Origin: Jeotgalibaca dankookensis
Lineage (GTDB): Bacteria > Bacillota > Bacilli > Lactobacillales > Aerococcaceae
DNA: 64,000 nt
Assembly: GCF_002005405.1 (NCBI RefSeq)
Contig: NZ_CP019728.1
Span: forward strand, 868,001 to 932,000
Reading direction: 5' to 3'
The notes beneath the pieces are model-generated. The model was not told where the DNA came from. It was given only the letters and a program-made list of their open reading frames with translations, and did no database searches. Each line of letters begins with the position of its first letter. The stretch's first letter is position 1. Both the position numbers and the translations under genes were made by a program. Below are positions 8,539 to 16,523 of this stretch, in pieces.

Positions 8539-9750
8539 ATGGTATGGATTAAAAATCTTCGTCTAGAAACAGGTTATAAGGAAATAAAACCAGGACATAT
8601 CGTAACCGAAACAACTACAGTTGCTTTAAGAATCGAAAATGGCATCATTAAAGAGATTACTGAAAATGCTCCAGAAACAGATGCTGATACAAAAGACGCA
8701 AAAGGCTATCTAGCCTCCCCTTCTCTTCGCGATAATCACGTGCATTTGGATAAGGGACATTTTGGTGGTGGCTGGCAAGCCGTCATACCGGTGACTGGTG
8801 TTCAAGAGCGAATTGAAGAGGAAGAACAGTTTTTAGAAGACTTTCTACCGGAAACACCCAAAAAAGCCCAAGCTTTAATAGACTTAATTGGCGGATCAGG
8901 TGCGACTTTCCTACGTGTTCAGGTGAATATTGACCCGGTCATCGAGATGGAAAACCTCAGAATAATTAAAGCAGTTTTAGAGGAAAATAAGCATCGTTTA
9001 GATTATGAACTAGTGGCCTTTCCACAACACGGTAGCTTGCACACCGAAGAAGAGGGATTGTTATCTCAAGCGGCTGCGGATCAACGCATTCAAATCGTAG
9101 GTGGCTTAGATCCAGCAACGATAGATACGAATATCGAAAAATCCCTAAAATTAACTTTCGATATTGCTAAAGACAACAATAAAGCAGTGGATATCCATCT
9201 ACATGATTCTGGGAGTTTAGGTATCTTTGAAATTGAACGTATCATTGCTTTCACCAAACAATACCAGCTACAAGGGAAAGTTGCCATTAGTCATGCCTAT
9301 TGTATGGGGCAAGTAAATGAGGAAACACTTCTGCCTATCGTCCAACAACTGGCTGAACAAAATATTAGTATTAATACAACGGTCCCCATTGATGGTGCTG
9401 CTCCCCCTATTCCTTTCATACAGGAACACGGTGTAAAGGTTCATGTAGTGAATGACAATATTAATGACCACTGGAGTCCTTTTGGAACGGGAGATTTAAT
9501 TCAGCGGGCAAGCCGCGCGGCAGAAGTATTTTCTATGACGGATGAAGTTTCTTTAAGTCAGGCATACGGTCTGGTTTCTAACGGACTAACCGCTCTAGAT
9601 TCAAATGGCAATATGCAATGGCCTCAAGTTGGTGATTCAGCCGATATCTTATTCACAAAAGCTGAAAGCACCGCTCATTTAGTTGCACGTGTTTGTCCTG
9701 AACGCGTCGTTATGTTTAAAGGAAAAATTGTTTCGGGTTCTTTTGAATAA
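8539..9750 (+). CDS. Cytosine-deaminase-like amidohydrolase
   Basis: An intact metal-dependent amidohydrolase of 403 residues, predicted to hydrolyse or deaminate a cyclic or amide compound in the cytoplasm. The metal site is recognisable: DNHVHLDKG (first two His), DIHLHDSG (third His), SHAY (fourth) and the Asp in VNDNINDHWSPFG, which aligns with the metal Asp of E. coli CodA (GHDDVFDPWYPLG). At the CodA catalytic Glu position (HCDE) this protein has Asp (HLHD), so the substrate may differ from cytosine. The start ATG follows AAAGGAGTGGAG. It is a monocistronic gene transcribed against its neighbours. A damaged paralogue of the same superfamily is at 16573-17839. Confidence 0.8.
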   Translation: MVWIKNLRLETGYKEIKPGHIVTETTTVALRIENGIIKEITENAPETDADTKDAKGYLASPSLRDNHVHLDKGHFGGGWQAVIPVTGVQERIEEEEQFLEDFLPETPKKAQALIDLIGGSGATFLRVQVNIDPVIEMENLRIIKAVLEENKHRLDYELVAFPQHGSLHTEEEGLLSQAAADQRIQIVGGLDPATIDTNIEKSLKLTFDIAKDNNKAVDIHLHDSGSLGIFEIERIIAFTKQYQLQGKVAISHAYCMGQVNEETLLPIVQQLAEQNISINTTVPIDGAAPPIPFIQEHGVKVHVVNDNINDHWSPFGTGDLIQRASRAAEVFSMTDEVSLSQAYGLVSNGLTALDSNGNMQWPQVGDSADILFTKAESTAHLVARVCPERVVMFKGKIVSGSFE

Positions 9751-9763
9751 GCTAGTTATGAAT

Positions 9764-9806
9764 AAATCAACCTCATGCCAAGCGTATATTGGCATGAGGT
9801 TGATTT
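9764..9806. terminator. Bidirectional terminator between convergent genes
   Basis: A perfect 17-bp stem (9764-9780 / 9790-9806, AAATCAACCTCATGCCA and its complement) with a 9-nt loop. It lies between the stop of the amidohydrolase (9750) and the stop of the leftward ABC permease (9809), so it probably serves both. The T runs are short. Confidence 0.8.
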
Positions 9807-9808
9807 AA

Positions 9809-10648
9809 TTAAGCACTTTCTGGTCGCTTTTTAGGTCCAGAAGACCGCGAAAATTTTGAAAAATCAGCCTGGACAAAAGAAGAAGTTGCTAAAAAGATAA
9901 AGAGTAATCCAAAAATGGCAATTATCAATCCACTTAACCAAGGCGTTACAATAAAGCCATTTATGTCAAAGGCTAATCCCGTTTGTAACATACGCGCGGT
10001 TGATACGCTTCCTTGCTCTAATATAATGGTTCTAAAAAAAGCCGTCGTATAGGTCATTGGATTCAGATAAGCCGCAAACCTCAAGGTGCTCGGTAGTAGT
10101 GATAACGGAACATAGGCACCCGATAGAAAGGTAAAAGGTAACACAATGGCTTGTTGGACCAGTTGGAAGGTTTGTGCACTCTTTACTTTTGAAGCGAGAA
10201 AGAGACCTAATCCTGAAAAAACAATCCCAACTAAAATCATCGCTCCTATTACATATAAGGGTGTTAACCAATTTTCAAAATTTAACCCGATAAACAAGCC
10301 AATGATGACAATTAAAAAACCTTGAACAGTCGCAATTGTAGCCGCCGACAGTAATTGTCCAATCGCAACTTGCAAGCGAGAAGCTGGACTGACCAAAACT
10401 TCCTTCATAAAACCAGAAATCATATCATCAATGGTTGAAGTTGCAATAGACAAAGAGGTTTGAAAAACCGTTACAATAATCACACCAGCTAACATAAAAG
10501 CCGTTGGATTTTCGACTTGATCACTTTTAAATATAGAACTAAAAACATAAATAAAAAAGAAAGGAATGATAATTGAAATAATTAGACGGATTCGATCGCG
10601 TACAAAGCTTTTAATATTACGGAGCCATAATGCATAAGCAACTTTCAT
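9809..10648 (-). CDS. ABC-2 type transporter permease, DrrB-like
   Basis: Membrane partner of the ATPase encoded just upstream. Its 279 residues include six hydrophobic segments, beginning with IRLIISIIIPFFFIYVFSSIF near residue 25 and ending with LIIAIFGLLFIFLATSSF. The region SGFMKEVLVSPASRLQVAIGQ is the typical cytoplasmic segment of drug/daunorubicin-type ABC-2 permeases. The start ATG overlaps the ATPase stop by 4 bp (ATGA), with GAGGAGGC as ribosome site, so the two are translationally coupled. The pair probably exports a lipophilic compound. The substrate is not known. Confidence 0.85.
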   Translation of the reverse strand: MKVAYALWLRNIKSFVRDRIRLIISIIIPFFFIYVFSSIFKSDQVENPTAFMLAGVIIVTVFQTSLSIATSTIDDMISGFMKEVLVSPASRLQVAIGQLLSAATIATVQGFLIVIIGLFIGLNFENWLTPLYVIGAMILVGIVFSGLGLFLASKVKSAQTFQLVQQAIVLPFTFLSGAYVPLSLLPSTLRFAAYLNPMTYTTAFFRTIILEQGSVSTARMLQTGLAFDINGFIVTPWLSGLIIAIFGLLFIFLATSSFVQADFSKFSRSSGPKKRPESA

Positions 10649-11574
10649 TCTGCTGCCTCCTCACGAATTTCTTTACCAGTGATTTCTAAAAAGACGTCAT
10701 TAAGTGTGCCATTTTTGATTTCAAGACTTTCGATTTCTTCCTTGAAAGACTCAATAAAGCTTAGAAAAATTTGAATATCATCAATGTGAACAGATAAATA
10801 ACCATTTTCTAACTGCTGATAAGTAAAGTTTTCATCTTCAAGTGCTTGAATAAATTTAAGCGGGTCTTTGAGACGAACTTTAGCTTTATCTCGGGTATAT
10901 TTTTGTTTTAAAGCTTGGGGGTGGTCATTCACAACAATCTTTCCTCCATCAATAATGGCAACACGGTCGCAAATTTCTGCTTCGTCCATATAGTGTGTGG
11001 TAAGAAAAATCGTAATGTTTTTTTCTTTCTGCAAGCGTAAAATATATTCCCACATCCGGTTCCGTGTCTGTGGGTCCAGGCCTGTTGTCGGTTCATCTAG
11101 GAAAAGAACACGCGGATAATGTAAGAGTGCACGGGCAATTTCTACCCGTCGCTTCATCCCACCCGAAAGGCTCGAAACCGATGCATCTTGCCATTCTAAT
11201 AAATCGACAAGTTCCAAAACAAAATGAATTTGTTCTTTTAGTTCTTTTTTAGGAACTTGATAAAATACCCCATGCATTTTCAGGTTCTCATGAACGGTCA
11301 TTTTTTCATCTAAGGTTTGATCTTGGAAAACAACACCGATGCTTTTTCGTACCTCATTTTTCTGTGTATCCAAGTCAAAACCATTGATGGTTAATTGGCC
11401 AGATGTTTTTTCTAAGAGCGTACAAAGCGTATTAATCATGGTGCTCTTGCCAGCTCCGTTTGGACCAAGGAAAGCAAAAATACTCCCTTCTTCTACCTCA
11501 AACGACACATCGTCAACAGCAGTGAATGAACCATACTTTTTTGTATAATGGGAAACAGAAATAATTGGTTCCAT
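10645..11574 (-). CDS. ABC transporter ATP-binding protein, DrrA-like
   Basis: An ATPase of 309 residues for the DrrB-like permease. Walker A is GPNGAGKST near residues 36-44, the signature is LSGGMKRRVEIARAL, Walker B is VLFLDEPTTGLDP and the switch His is in TTHYMDEAE. About 90 residues follow the nucleotide-binding domain, typical for drug-resistance ATPases of this group. AAAGGAG precedes the ATG at 11574. A TetR-type operator (11609-11621) sits just upstream of a TATACT -10 box, so the operon is probably controlled by the adjacent TetR regulator. Confidence 0.88.
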   Translation of the reverse strand: MEPIISVSHYTKKYGSFTAVDDVSFEVEEGSIFAFLGPNGAGKSTMINTLCTLLEKTSGQLTINGFDLDTQKNEVRKSIGVVFQDQTLDEKMTVHENLKMHGVFYQVPKKELKEQIHFVLELVDLLEWQDASVSSLSGGMKRRVEIARALLHYPRVLFLDEPTTGLDPQTRNRMWEYILRLQKEKNITIFLTTHYMDEAEICDRVAIIDGGKIVVNDHPQALKQKYTRDKAKVRLKDPLKFIQALEDENFTYQQLENGYLSVHIDDIQIFLSFIESFKEEIESLEIKNGTLNDVFLEITGKEIREEAAE

Positions 11575-11595
11575 ATAAAAGCTCCTTTAAGTTTT

Positions 11596-11621
11596 AGTAT
11601 AAGCCAAATGAACACTGTTCA
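11596..11621 (-). promoter_or_regulatory. TetR operator and -10 box of the DrrAB-like ABC operon
   Basis: TGAACACTGTTCA (11609-11621) is an inverted repeat of six bases with one central base. On the minus strand it lies 7 bp before a TATACT -10 (11596-11601), so bound repressor would block RNA polymerase. The block AAATGAACA-N2-GTTCA recurs upstream of the tetR gene with identical spacing. Confidence 0.7.
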
Positions 11622-11643
11622 CTCTTTGATAAAATTAAAACTC

Positions 11644-12225
11644 CTACACTGTCCGATTTTTATTTATAAGTATTTGTTTTAAGAGTGCGATGAAAAATGT
11701 TAAATCGCCCTTCTCTTTTTTTAGTATTATTAGCATATGATCAAATATAAATTCCGCCATCTTTTCTTTCGAAATAACTTCTGACCATGGATAGTCTTGT
11801 AAATCCGGATCACGGTCTATGAGTAAAATTAGTTTATCGTGTACCTTCTGGAAGTACTCTTCTTCTTTTTTTCGGGCCATTACCTTTTCATCTGCTTTTA
11901 GTAAAACAAGTTGATTCAGCCAATTCTCTTTGAAATGATGGAGATAATTATCTAAGACCCTATATATATTTTCTAAATTATCAAAAAAATTTGAACTTGT
12001 AGAAGTGATTCCTTCTAGATCCGCAAAGGCTTCGTCCCAAAACTCTGTCACCACCGATATCAATAAATCCCCTTTAGATGGGAAGTAATTATAAACCGTT
12101 CCAATCGCAATGCCACTGTTTTTAGCAACGGTTCGAATATTTATTTTGCTGATACCATCGCTTACTGCAATTTTTTTTGCCTGTGACAAGATAACTTCTT
12201 TATGGTTGCTCAAATTATTTTCCAC
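11644..12225 (-). CDS. TetR/AcrR family transcriptional regulator
   Basis: A repressor of 193 residues. The N-terminal 60 residues form the TetR DNA-binding domain: AKKIAVSDGISKINIRTVAK, then NSGIAIGTVYNYFPSKGDLL, the classic helix-turn-helix with the YNYFPSKGDL signature. The C-terminal ligand domain is divergent, as usual. The start is GTG at 12225, behind AAAGGATT. Two operators of the same sequence lie in front of its own gene and in front of the ABC operon immediately downstream, so it probably represses both itself and the exporter until a ligand binds. Confidence 0.88.
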   Translation of the reverse strand: MENNLSNHKEVILSQAKKIAVSDGISKINIRTVAKNSGIAIGTVYNYFPSKGDLLISVVTEFWDEAFADLEGITSTSSNFFDNLENIYRVLDNYLHHFKENWLNQLVLLKADEKVMARKKEEEYFQKVHDKLILLIDRDPDLQDYPWSEVISKEKMAEFIFDHMLIILKKEKGDLTFFIALLKQILINKNRTV

Positions 12226-12241
12226 GTGTCATAATCCTTTC

Positions 12242-12286
12242 TGAACGTTGTTCATTTATCATGCCCCTTTATTTATGACTTGTCAA
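12242..12286 (-). promoter_or_regulatory. tetR promoter with operator at the transcription start
   Basis: On the minus strand TTGACA (12281-12286) and CATGAT (12258-12263) are separated by 17 bp. The operator TGAACGTTGTTCA (12242-12254) lies directly downstream, at the expected transcription start. It shares AAATGAACA-N2-GTTCA with the site at 11609. Confidence 0.7.
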
Positions 12287-12377
12287 TAATTAAATACCTA
12301 TAAGGGCTAAATCGTTGCATTTCACTACAAAAAAATTATATGATTAACAAAAGTCTTTCCTTAAAGGAGGATAACTC

Positions 12378-13217
12378 ATGATTGAAATTGGACTTACCGG
12401 TTGGTCCGATCACCCACTTATCTGTCCAGATCCCAAAAGAAAATTAGTGGATTACGCTAGTCATTTTCCGATCGTCGAACTGGATTCAAGTTTCTATGCT
12501 ATTCCACCTGCCAAAAATATTACCAAATGGATTGAAACGACGCCTGACACCTTTCAGTTCATCCCAAAAGCTTACGCCCCACTTACTGGTCACAAAGGTC
12601 AAATAAAAGAAACACGCAGTTTGGAAGAACTGTTTAAAATCTATCGATTGACCTTTGATCCAATGGTTAAGCGCGGAAAAATAAAAGCTTTTCTGTTTCA
12701 ATTCCCACCGACCTTTGTCTGTCAAAAAGAAGAAGTTTCATACTTAAGACGCGTCCGCCGTCTGATGGGGGATTTACCCATTGCAGTGGAATTTCGTAAC
12801 CAAAGTTGGTACAGTGATGAATTTAAAGAAGGCACACTCGCTTTTTTAAAAGAAATGCAGTTCATTCACGTCGTTGTCGACCAACCTCAAACGCCCCATA
12901 ATTCAGTCCCTTTCACTCCTGTGGCATCAAACCCCGACAAAACCTTCATTCGCTTACATGGGCGTAACTATGAAGGCTGGTTAGGCGATGATACAAAGGA
13001 TTGGCGGACCTTTCGTACCTTATACGACTATAGTGATGAAGACCTAGAAGAAATCAAACAAGCAGCCTTAGATTTAGAAAAAGAATCCAAAGAAGTCACC
13101 GTTATCTTTAATAATAACTCGGGCGGACATGCTGCTAAAAATGCCAAGACCCTTCAGAAAATGCTGGGTATTGAGTTTGACGGATTAGCGCCCCAACAGA
13201 TGAATTTGTTTCTATAA
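12378..13217 (+). CDS. DUF72 (YecE-like) family protein
   Basis: A soluble protein of 279 residues with the DUF72 TIM-barrel-like pattern: an N-terminal IGLTGWSDHP, then ELDSSFYAIP, PDTFQFIPKA, FLFQFPPTF, PIAVEFRNQSW, TFIRLHGRN and VIFNNNSGGHAAKNA near the C-terminus. The family is widespread, and its enzymatic activity is not established as far as I know. The start ATG follows the strong site AAAGGAGGATAA. It is monocistronic and is followed by two hairpins, then by the IS30 element. Confidence 0.88.
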   Translation: MIEIGLTGWSDHPLICPDPKRKLVDYASHFPIVELDSSFYAIPPAKNITKWIETTPDTFQFIPKAYAPLTGHKGQIKETRSLEELFKIYRLTFDPMVKRGKIKAFLFQFPPTFVCQKEEVSYLRRVRRLMGDLPIAVEFRNQSWYSDEFKEGTLAFLKEMQFIHVVVDQPQTPHNSVPFTPVASNPDKTFIRLHGRNYEGWLGDDTKDWRTFRTLYDYSDEDLEEIKQAALDLEKESKEVTVIFNNNSGGHAAKNAKTLQKMLGIEFDGLAPQQMNLFL

Positions 13218-13236
13218 AAATAAGACTTCTTGAGAT

Positions 13237-13320
13237 AATGAACTGCCCCCTGTCAAGTAGACAGGGGGCAGTTCATTGAAGAAAGAGCTGACATTTTTAA
13301 TTTTGTTAGCTCTTTCTTTT
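13237..13320 (+). terminator. Two tandem terminator hairpins after the DUF72 gene
   Basis: The first is a perfect 17-bp GC-rich stem (13237-13253 / 13261-13277, core ACTGCCCCCTGT) with a 7-nt loop. The second begins 4 bp later: GAAAGAGCTGAC (13281-13292) / GTTAGCTCTTTC (13305-13316), ending in TTTT. The double arrangement is a little unusual. Confidence 0.8.
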
Positions 13321-13351
13321 AAATTATATTCTAATTTTTATTTTTCGCCGA

Positions 13352-13373
13352 TTGTAAAATTAAGCTAGACAAA
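13352..13373 (+). repeat. Left inverted repeat of the IS30 element
   Basis: Matches the reverse complement of 14382-14403 at all but two or three positions. The shared core is TTAAGCTAGACAAA. Confidence 0.8.
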
Positions 13374-13440
13374 TAAATAAGCCATTCGTGGTACACTCAA
13401 ATTGTAATTCCTACCAAAGAATACAAAGGAGTGATCACGA

Positions 13441-14400
13441 ATGACCTACACCCATCTTACCATGGATGAACTAGTGATGATAGAGGCTTACTACCACCAA
13501 AATATCGCTGTAACAAAAATATCGGCTCAGTTAAAACGTTCTAGAATGACCATCTACAACGTCATCAACTTCCTGAAGAAAGGCCATACGGCCTTGGATT
13601 ATTACCGACAATATAAGAAAAACAAGGCGCGTTGTGGACGGCACAAGATAATCCTGCCCGAGGAACAACAAGTGTACATCAATAAAAAAATTGCACAGGG
13701 ATGGACGCCAGATGTCATCATTGGTCGCCAAGAAATGCCAATCGCATGTTCCATGCGGACGCTCTATCGTCGCTTCAAAGAAAAGATATTCGATGAAACA
13801 ACTTTACCCATGAAGGGAAAGCGGAAACCAAACGGCCATCAAGAACGTCGGGGAAAACAGGCTTTCAAGAGGAATATCGTTGAAAGGGAAAAGGATTATC
13901 CGGTATTCAAGGAAGAATTTGGTCATATCGAAGGTGATACTATTGTTGGTGTCCATCACAAAAGTGCCGTCATCACCTTGGTAGAACGACTTTCCAAAGT
14001 CATTACCACCTTGAAGCCCCATGGGCGAAAGGCAAACGATATCGAGAATACACTGAACCAGTGGTTTGAATCGATTCCTAGACATCTATTTAAGTCCATC
14101 ACCTTTGATTGTGGAAAAGAATTCTCCAATTGGAAAAACCTAAGCAACCAACATGATATCGCCATCTATTTTGCCGATCCTGGAACGCCATCACAGCGCG
14201 CATTAAATGAAAACTCCAACGGATTGCTGCGAAAAGATGGGTTGCCAAAAGAAATGGACTTCAATCAAGTGGACTAAACATTTGTCTCATCGGTTGCGAA
14301 CAAGCGAAATAATATCCCACGAAAATCCTTGGCATACCAGACGCCGCTGGAAGTATTTTTGAGTTACATAGATGAATCTACTTTGTCTAGCTTAAATTGA
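13441..14400 (+). pseudogene. IS30-family transposase with internal stop codon
   Basis: The reading frame encodes the IS30 transposase: an N-terminal HTH (LTMDELVMIEAYYHQN and ISAQLKRSRMTIYNVINFL), then the DDE core with FGHIEGDTIVG, ITFDCGKEF and PGTPSQRALNENSNGLLR. A TAA at 14275-14277 ends the product at 278 residues. The same frame continues to a natural TGA at 14398-14400 with TFVSSVANKRNNIPRKSLAY, the normal IS30 C-terminus. This is therefore a single-base nonsense mutation (probably CAA to TAA) that removes the last 41 codons. The shortened protein still carries most of the catalytic core, including the final Glu region, so residual activity cannot be excluded. The start ATG follows AAAGGAGTGATCACG. 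Confidence 0.85.
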
Positions 14401-14403
14401 CAA
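14382..14403 (+). repeat. Right inverted repeat of the IS30 element
   Basis: Begins inside the last codons of the transposase gene (TTTGTCTAGCTTAAATTGACAA) and mirrors the left end at 13352-13373. Confidence 0.8.
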
Positions 14404-14404
14404 A

Positions 14405-14827
14405 TCAAATTTTGTTAAATGAGTTTAGCAATGTTTTTCCTAATTCAGAACCTTTTTCAGTTAGTGCCAATCCACTTAAACCTAAACCACCAACCCCGAC
14501 AATAACTAAACTAAACATCCACTTTTTGAATTCAGTATCTTTATTATCAGCTCTATTTACCAGATTGTTTATGCTCTCATTGATACTATTTCTAGATTCT
14601 TCAGATAGATTTGGATCTTCCAATTGTTTATTAAAAATTTCCATTGCCTTATCAATTGTAGCATAAACACTATCTTGTGACTTTGAACCAAGATGGCCAA
14701 CATTACTAACAGATTCTAATATTTTTGGATAGTTTTTCTGTAAATCGTTAATAACACTCAGCGGTAATTTATATAAACTGTTTATTTCTGAAATGGCAAG
14801 AATTTTTTCTTTGTCTTTTTTTGTCAT
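14405..14827 (-). CDS. Hypothetical protein with one C-terminal membrane helix
   Basis: Not recognised. The protein of 140 residues is hydrophilic for the first 105 residues (rich in Lys, Asn, Ser and Glu, probably helical: MTKKDKEKILAISEINSLYK) and carries one strong hydrophobic segment near residues 108-125 (WMFSLVIVGVGGLGLSGLAL), then a short charged tail. I place the start at the ATG at 14827, which has AGGAG at 8-nt spacing; an upstream in-frame GTG overlaps that site. The stop codon lies one base outside the right end of the IS30 element, so the gene could have been trimmed by the insertion. Downstream of two tiny genes on the same strand; base composition is AT-rich. Confidence 0.6.
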   Translation of the reverse strand: MTKKDKEKILAISEINSLYKLPLSVINDLQKNYPKILESVSNVGHLGSKSQDSVYATIDKAMEIFNKQLEDPNLSEESRNSINESINNLVNRADNKDTEFKKWMFSLVIVGVGGLGLSGLALTEKGSELGKTLLNSFNKI

Positions 14828-14946
14828 ATTGTTCACTCCTAGTTTTTTGATTTACCAAACCTTGAAATATAGTATATAACTCTTATAATTAATTGTTATA
14901 GTAGAAGTTGAATGCCGTATCTGATTAGTTAAATTAGCAATATTAT

Positions 14947-15033
14947 TTATTGTTCATTATTAGTTTCAGTCATTCCTTCAACTGTTATCCCATCACATTG
15001 AACTTCTATATCAGAATTGAGAATATCATTCAT
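14947..15033 (-). CDS. Small acidic peptide of 28 residues, translationally coupled
   Basis: A very short reading frame encoding MNDILNSDIEVQCDGITVEG followed by MTETNNEQ. AAGGATG lies at suitable spacing, and its ATG overlaps the TGA of the preceding small gene (ATGA), which argues for real translation. It is acidic, has a single Cys and has no membrane helix. I do not recognise the family. It could be a secreted or modified peptide precursor, a leader, or chance. Confidence 0.4.
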   Translation of the reverse strand: MNDILNSDIEVQCDGITVEGMTETNNEQ

Positions 15034-15173
15034 TTTTTATCATCCTTTCCATTTTTAACATTGGTAAATTGTCTATCATGATACCCATCAAAGACAAAAA
15101 CAGATACCAGAGCACCAATCAGGGCCCACAACATATCCCAATGGCTATCGAAGAAGTCTCCTTGCATACCCAT
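15030..15173 (-). CDS. Small membrane protein, possibly 5'-truncated
   Basis: About 47 residues (MGMQGDFFDSHWDMLWALIG, then ALVSVFVFDGYHDRQFTNVK and a lysine-rich tail). One membrane helix at about residues 15-31. The frame overlaps the 28-residue peptide gene downstream by 4 bp. No convincing ribosome site precedes the candidate starts at 15173 and 15167, and the upstream side meets the broken 5' end of a nitroreductase on the other strand near 15172-15190, so the original N-terminus may be lost. Family not recognised. Confidence 0.4.
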   Translation of the reverse strand: MGMQGDFFDSHWDMLWALIGALVSVFVFDGYHDRQFTNVKNGKDDKK

Positions 15174-15780
15174 GACGGATTCAGCTGGTAGACGGTCAAT
15201 TCGTCGGTATAATCCCGATGTCAAAATTCCTAAAGAAGAGATGCTTACCATTATTCAAGAAGCTACCCGGGCTCCTTCTGCCGTTAATATGCAGTCATGG
15301 CGGTTTGTTGTTGTAGAAAGTGAAGAAGGAAAAGAACAACTAACCCCTTTTATTCGTCGAAATATTAGTCAAAATGAAAGTGCTGCGGCGATGATTTTAG
15401 TTTTTGGTGACTTACAGTGCTATGAATATGGAGAGGAAATCTATAACCAAGCAGTCAATGAGAAGAAAATGACACCCGAAACGAGAGATGACCAGTTGGG
15501 TCGCATTATTCCCCACTACCGAAATTTCTCGAAAGAAAAAATGGAGAAAGTCGTCACCATCGATGCCGGTCTCGTAGCCATGCAACTGATGCTTGTTGCC
15601 AGAAACCATCACTATGATACTTGCCCCATTACGGGGTTTCATTCAGATGGTCTAGCTGAAGCATTTGGTTTAGATGCGGAACGCTATTACCCGGTTATGG
15701 TTGTCTCAATCGGCCAGGCAGCAGAAACCGGATTTGATACCGTTCGATTGGATGCGGAACAAATTACCTATTTTAAATAA
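15172..15780 (+). pseudogene. Nitroreductase family protein, 5' end missing
   Basis: The protein sequence is a good FMN nitroreductase: RRSIRRYNPDVKIPKEEM, then ATRAPSAVNMQSWRFVVVE, with ITGF and VVSIGQA near the C-terminus. Homologues normally have 8-12 residues and a ribosome site before the RRSIR motif. Here the frame runs upstream without any usable start codon except the ATG at 15172, which has no Shine-Dalgarno sequence and lies within the AT-rich unknown region. I infer that the promoter and the first codons were lost by a deletion or insertion at about 15170-15190. The rest of the coding region is intact (about 200 residues). Expression from the ATG at 15172 is possible but unlikely to be efficient. 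Confidence 0.6.
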
Positions 15781-15820
15781 CCAAATCGGTCGTAAACTAT
15801 TTATAAAGGATGGGTCTATT

Positions 15821-16513
15821 ATGAAAAACATTGGCTATGAAATATACAAGGATTTTGATTGCTTAGAAGAAGAAAAAATCCGTAAATTCAAAGAGATTCC
15901 ACCAACTGTGATTGGAGACGCTATGAATAAAACCGCTGCACTCCCTTCTTCTTTGGTTCCATTAAATTAAACACCCTTATTAGGGAGTGCTTATACGGTT
16001 TCCGTGACTCCAGGTGATAACACTTTGGTCTATTACGCTGTTGATAATGCAAAGCCTGGCGATGTGATTGTCGTTTCTGGTCTAGGCTTTACTGAGCGAG
16101 CAATATTAGGCGAAATGATGGTTACTTTAGCTATTAAACGTGGTTTGAATGGTTTGGTCATTCATGGGGCTATTCGTGATAAAGAAGAGATATCCAAGTT
16201 AGATTTTCCTGTTTATGCTGTTAGTTCAACCAGTAATAGTCCCTTGCGAAATGGACCTGGAACTGTTAATACGCCGATTGCGATTGGAAATCGAGTCATT
16301 TATCCAGGAGATATTGTAGTAGGTGATCAATCAGGGATTGTGACTTTTCATCCTGAAGACGCGGATGATCTCTACGAAGCATCCTTGAAAGCGCTGGAAA
16401 AAGAAAATAAACAGTTTGAAGCTATTAACCAGGATGGTTCATTAGATTTATCTTGGTTATATGAAAAAATTGAAGCAGATAACTATCAAATCAAGGAAAA
16501 ATTCACAAAATAA
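15821..16513 (+). pseudogene. RraA/HMG-aldolase-like protein with internal stop codon
   Basis: Two halves in the same frame encode one RraA-like protein of about 230 residues. The first part ends VIGDAMNKTAALPSSLVPLN, then comes TAA at 15968-15970, and the frame continues TPLLGSAYTVSVTPGDNTLV, DVIVVSGLG, GLVIHGAIRDKEEI and YPGDIVVGDQSGIV. The Gly-rich and RD-containing motifs are those of the RraA/4-carboxy-4-hydroxy-2-oxoadipate aldolase fold, in which most members are aldolases or decarboxylases acting on oxo-acids. AAAGGATG precedes the ATG at 15821. The nonsense codon lies after residue 49, so no functional protein is expected without readthrough. It lies 40 bp downstream of the nitroreductase on the same strand. 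Confidence 0.8.
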
Positions 16514-16523
16514 GTTCAAACCA

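Larger units (their letters stand above)
13352..14403 (+). mobile_element. IS30-family insertion sequence, about 1.05 kb, transposase inactivated
   Basis: Imperfect inverted ends of about 22 bp bound a single transposase gene. The left end is at 13352-13373 and the right end at 14382-14403, sharing TTAAGCTAGACAAA. Element length and gene layout fit IS30. The coding region is visibly richer in G and C than the AT-rich flank to its right. A clear target duplication was not found. The transposase has an internal TAA, so the copy should not move on its own. Confidence 0.85.

Noticed and set aside
15674-15820. N-terminal extension of the RraA-like frame into the nitroreductase
   Set aside because: The ATG at 15821 has AAAGGATG upstream and begins the conserved region; the extension overlaps the end of the nitroreductase.
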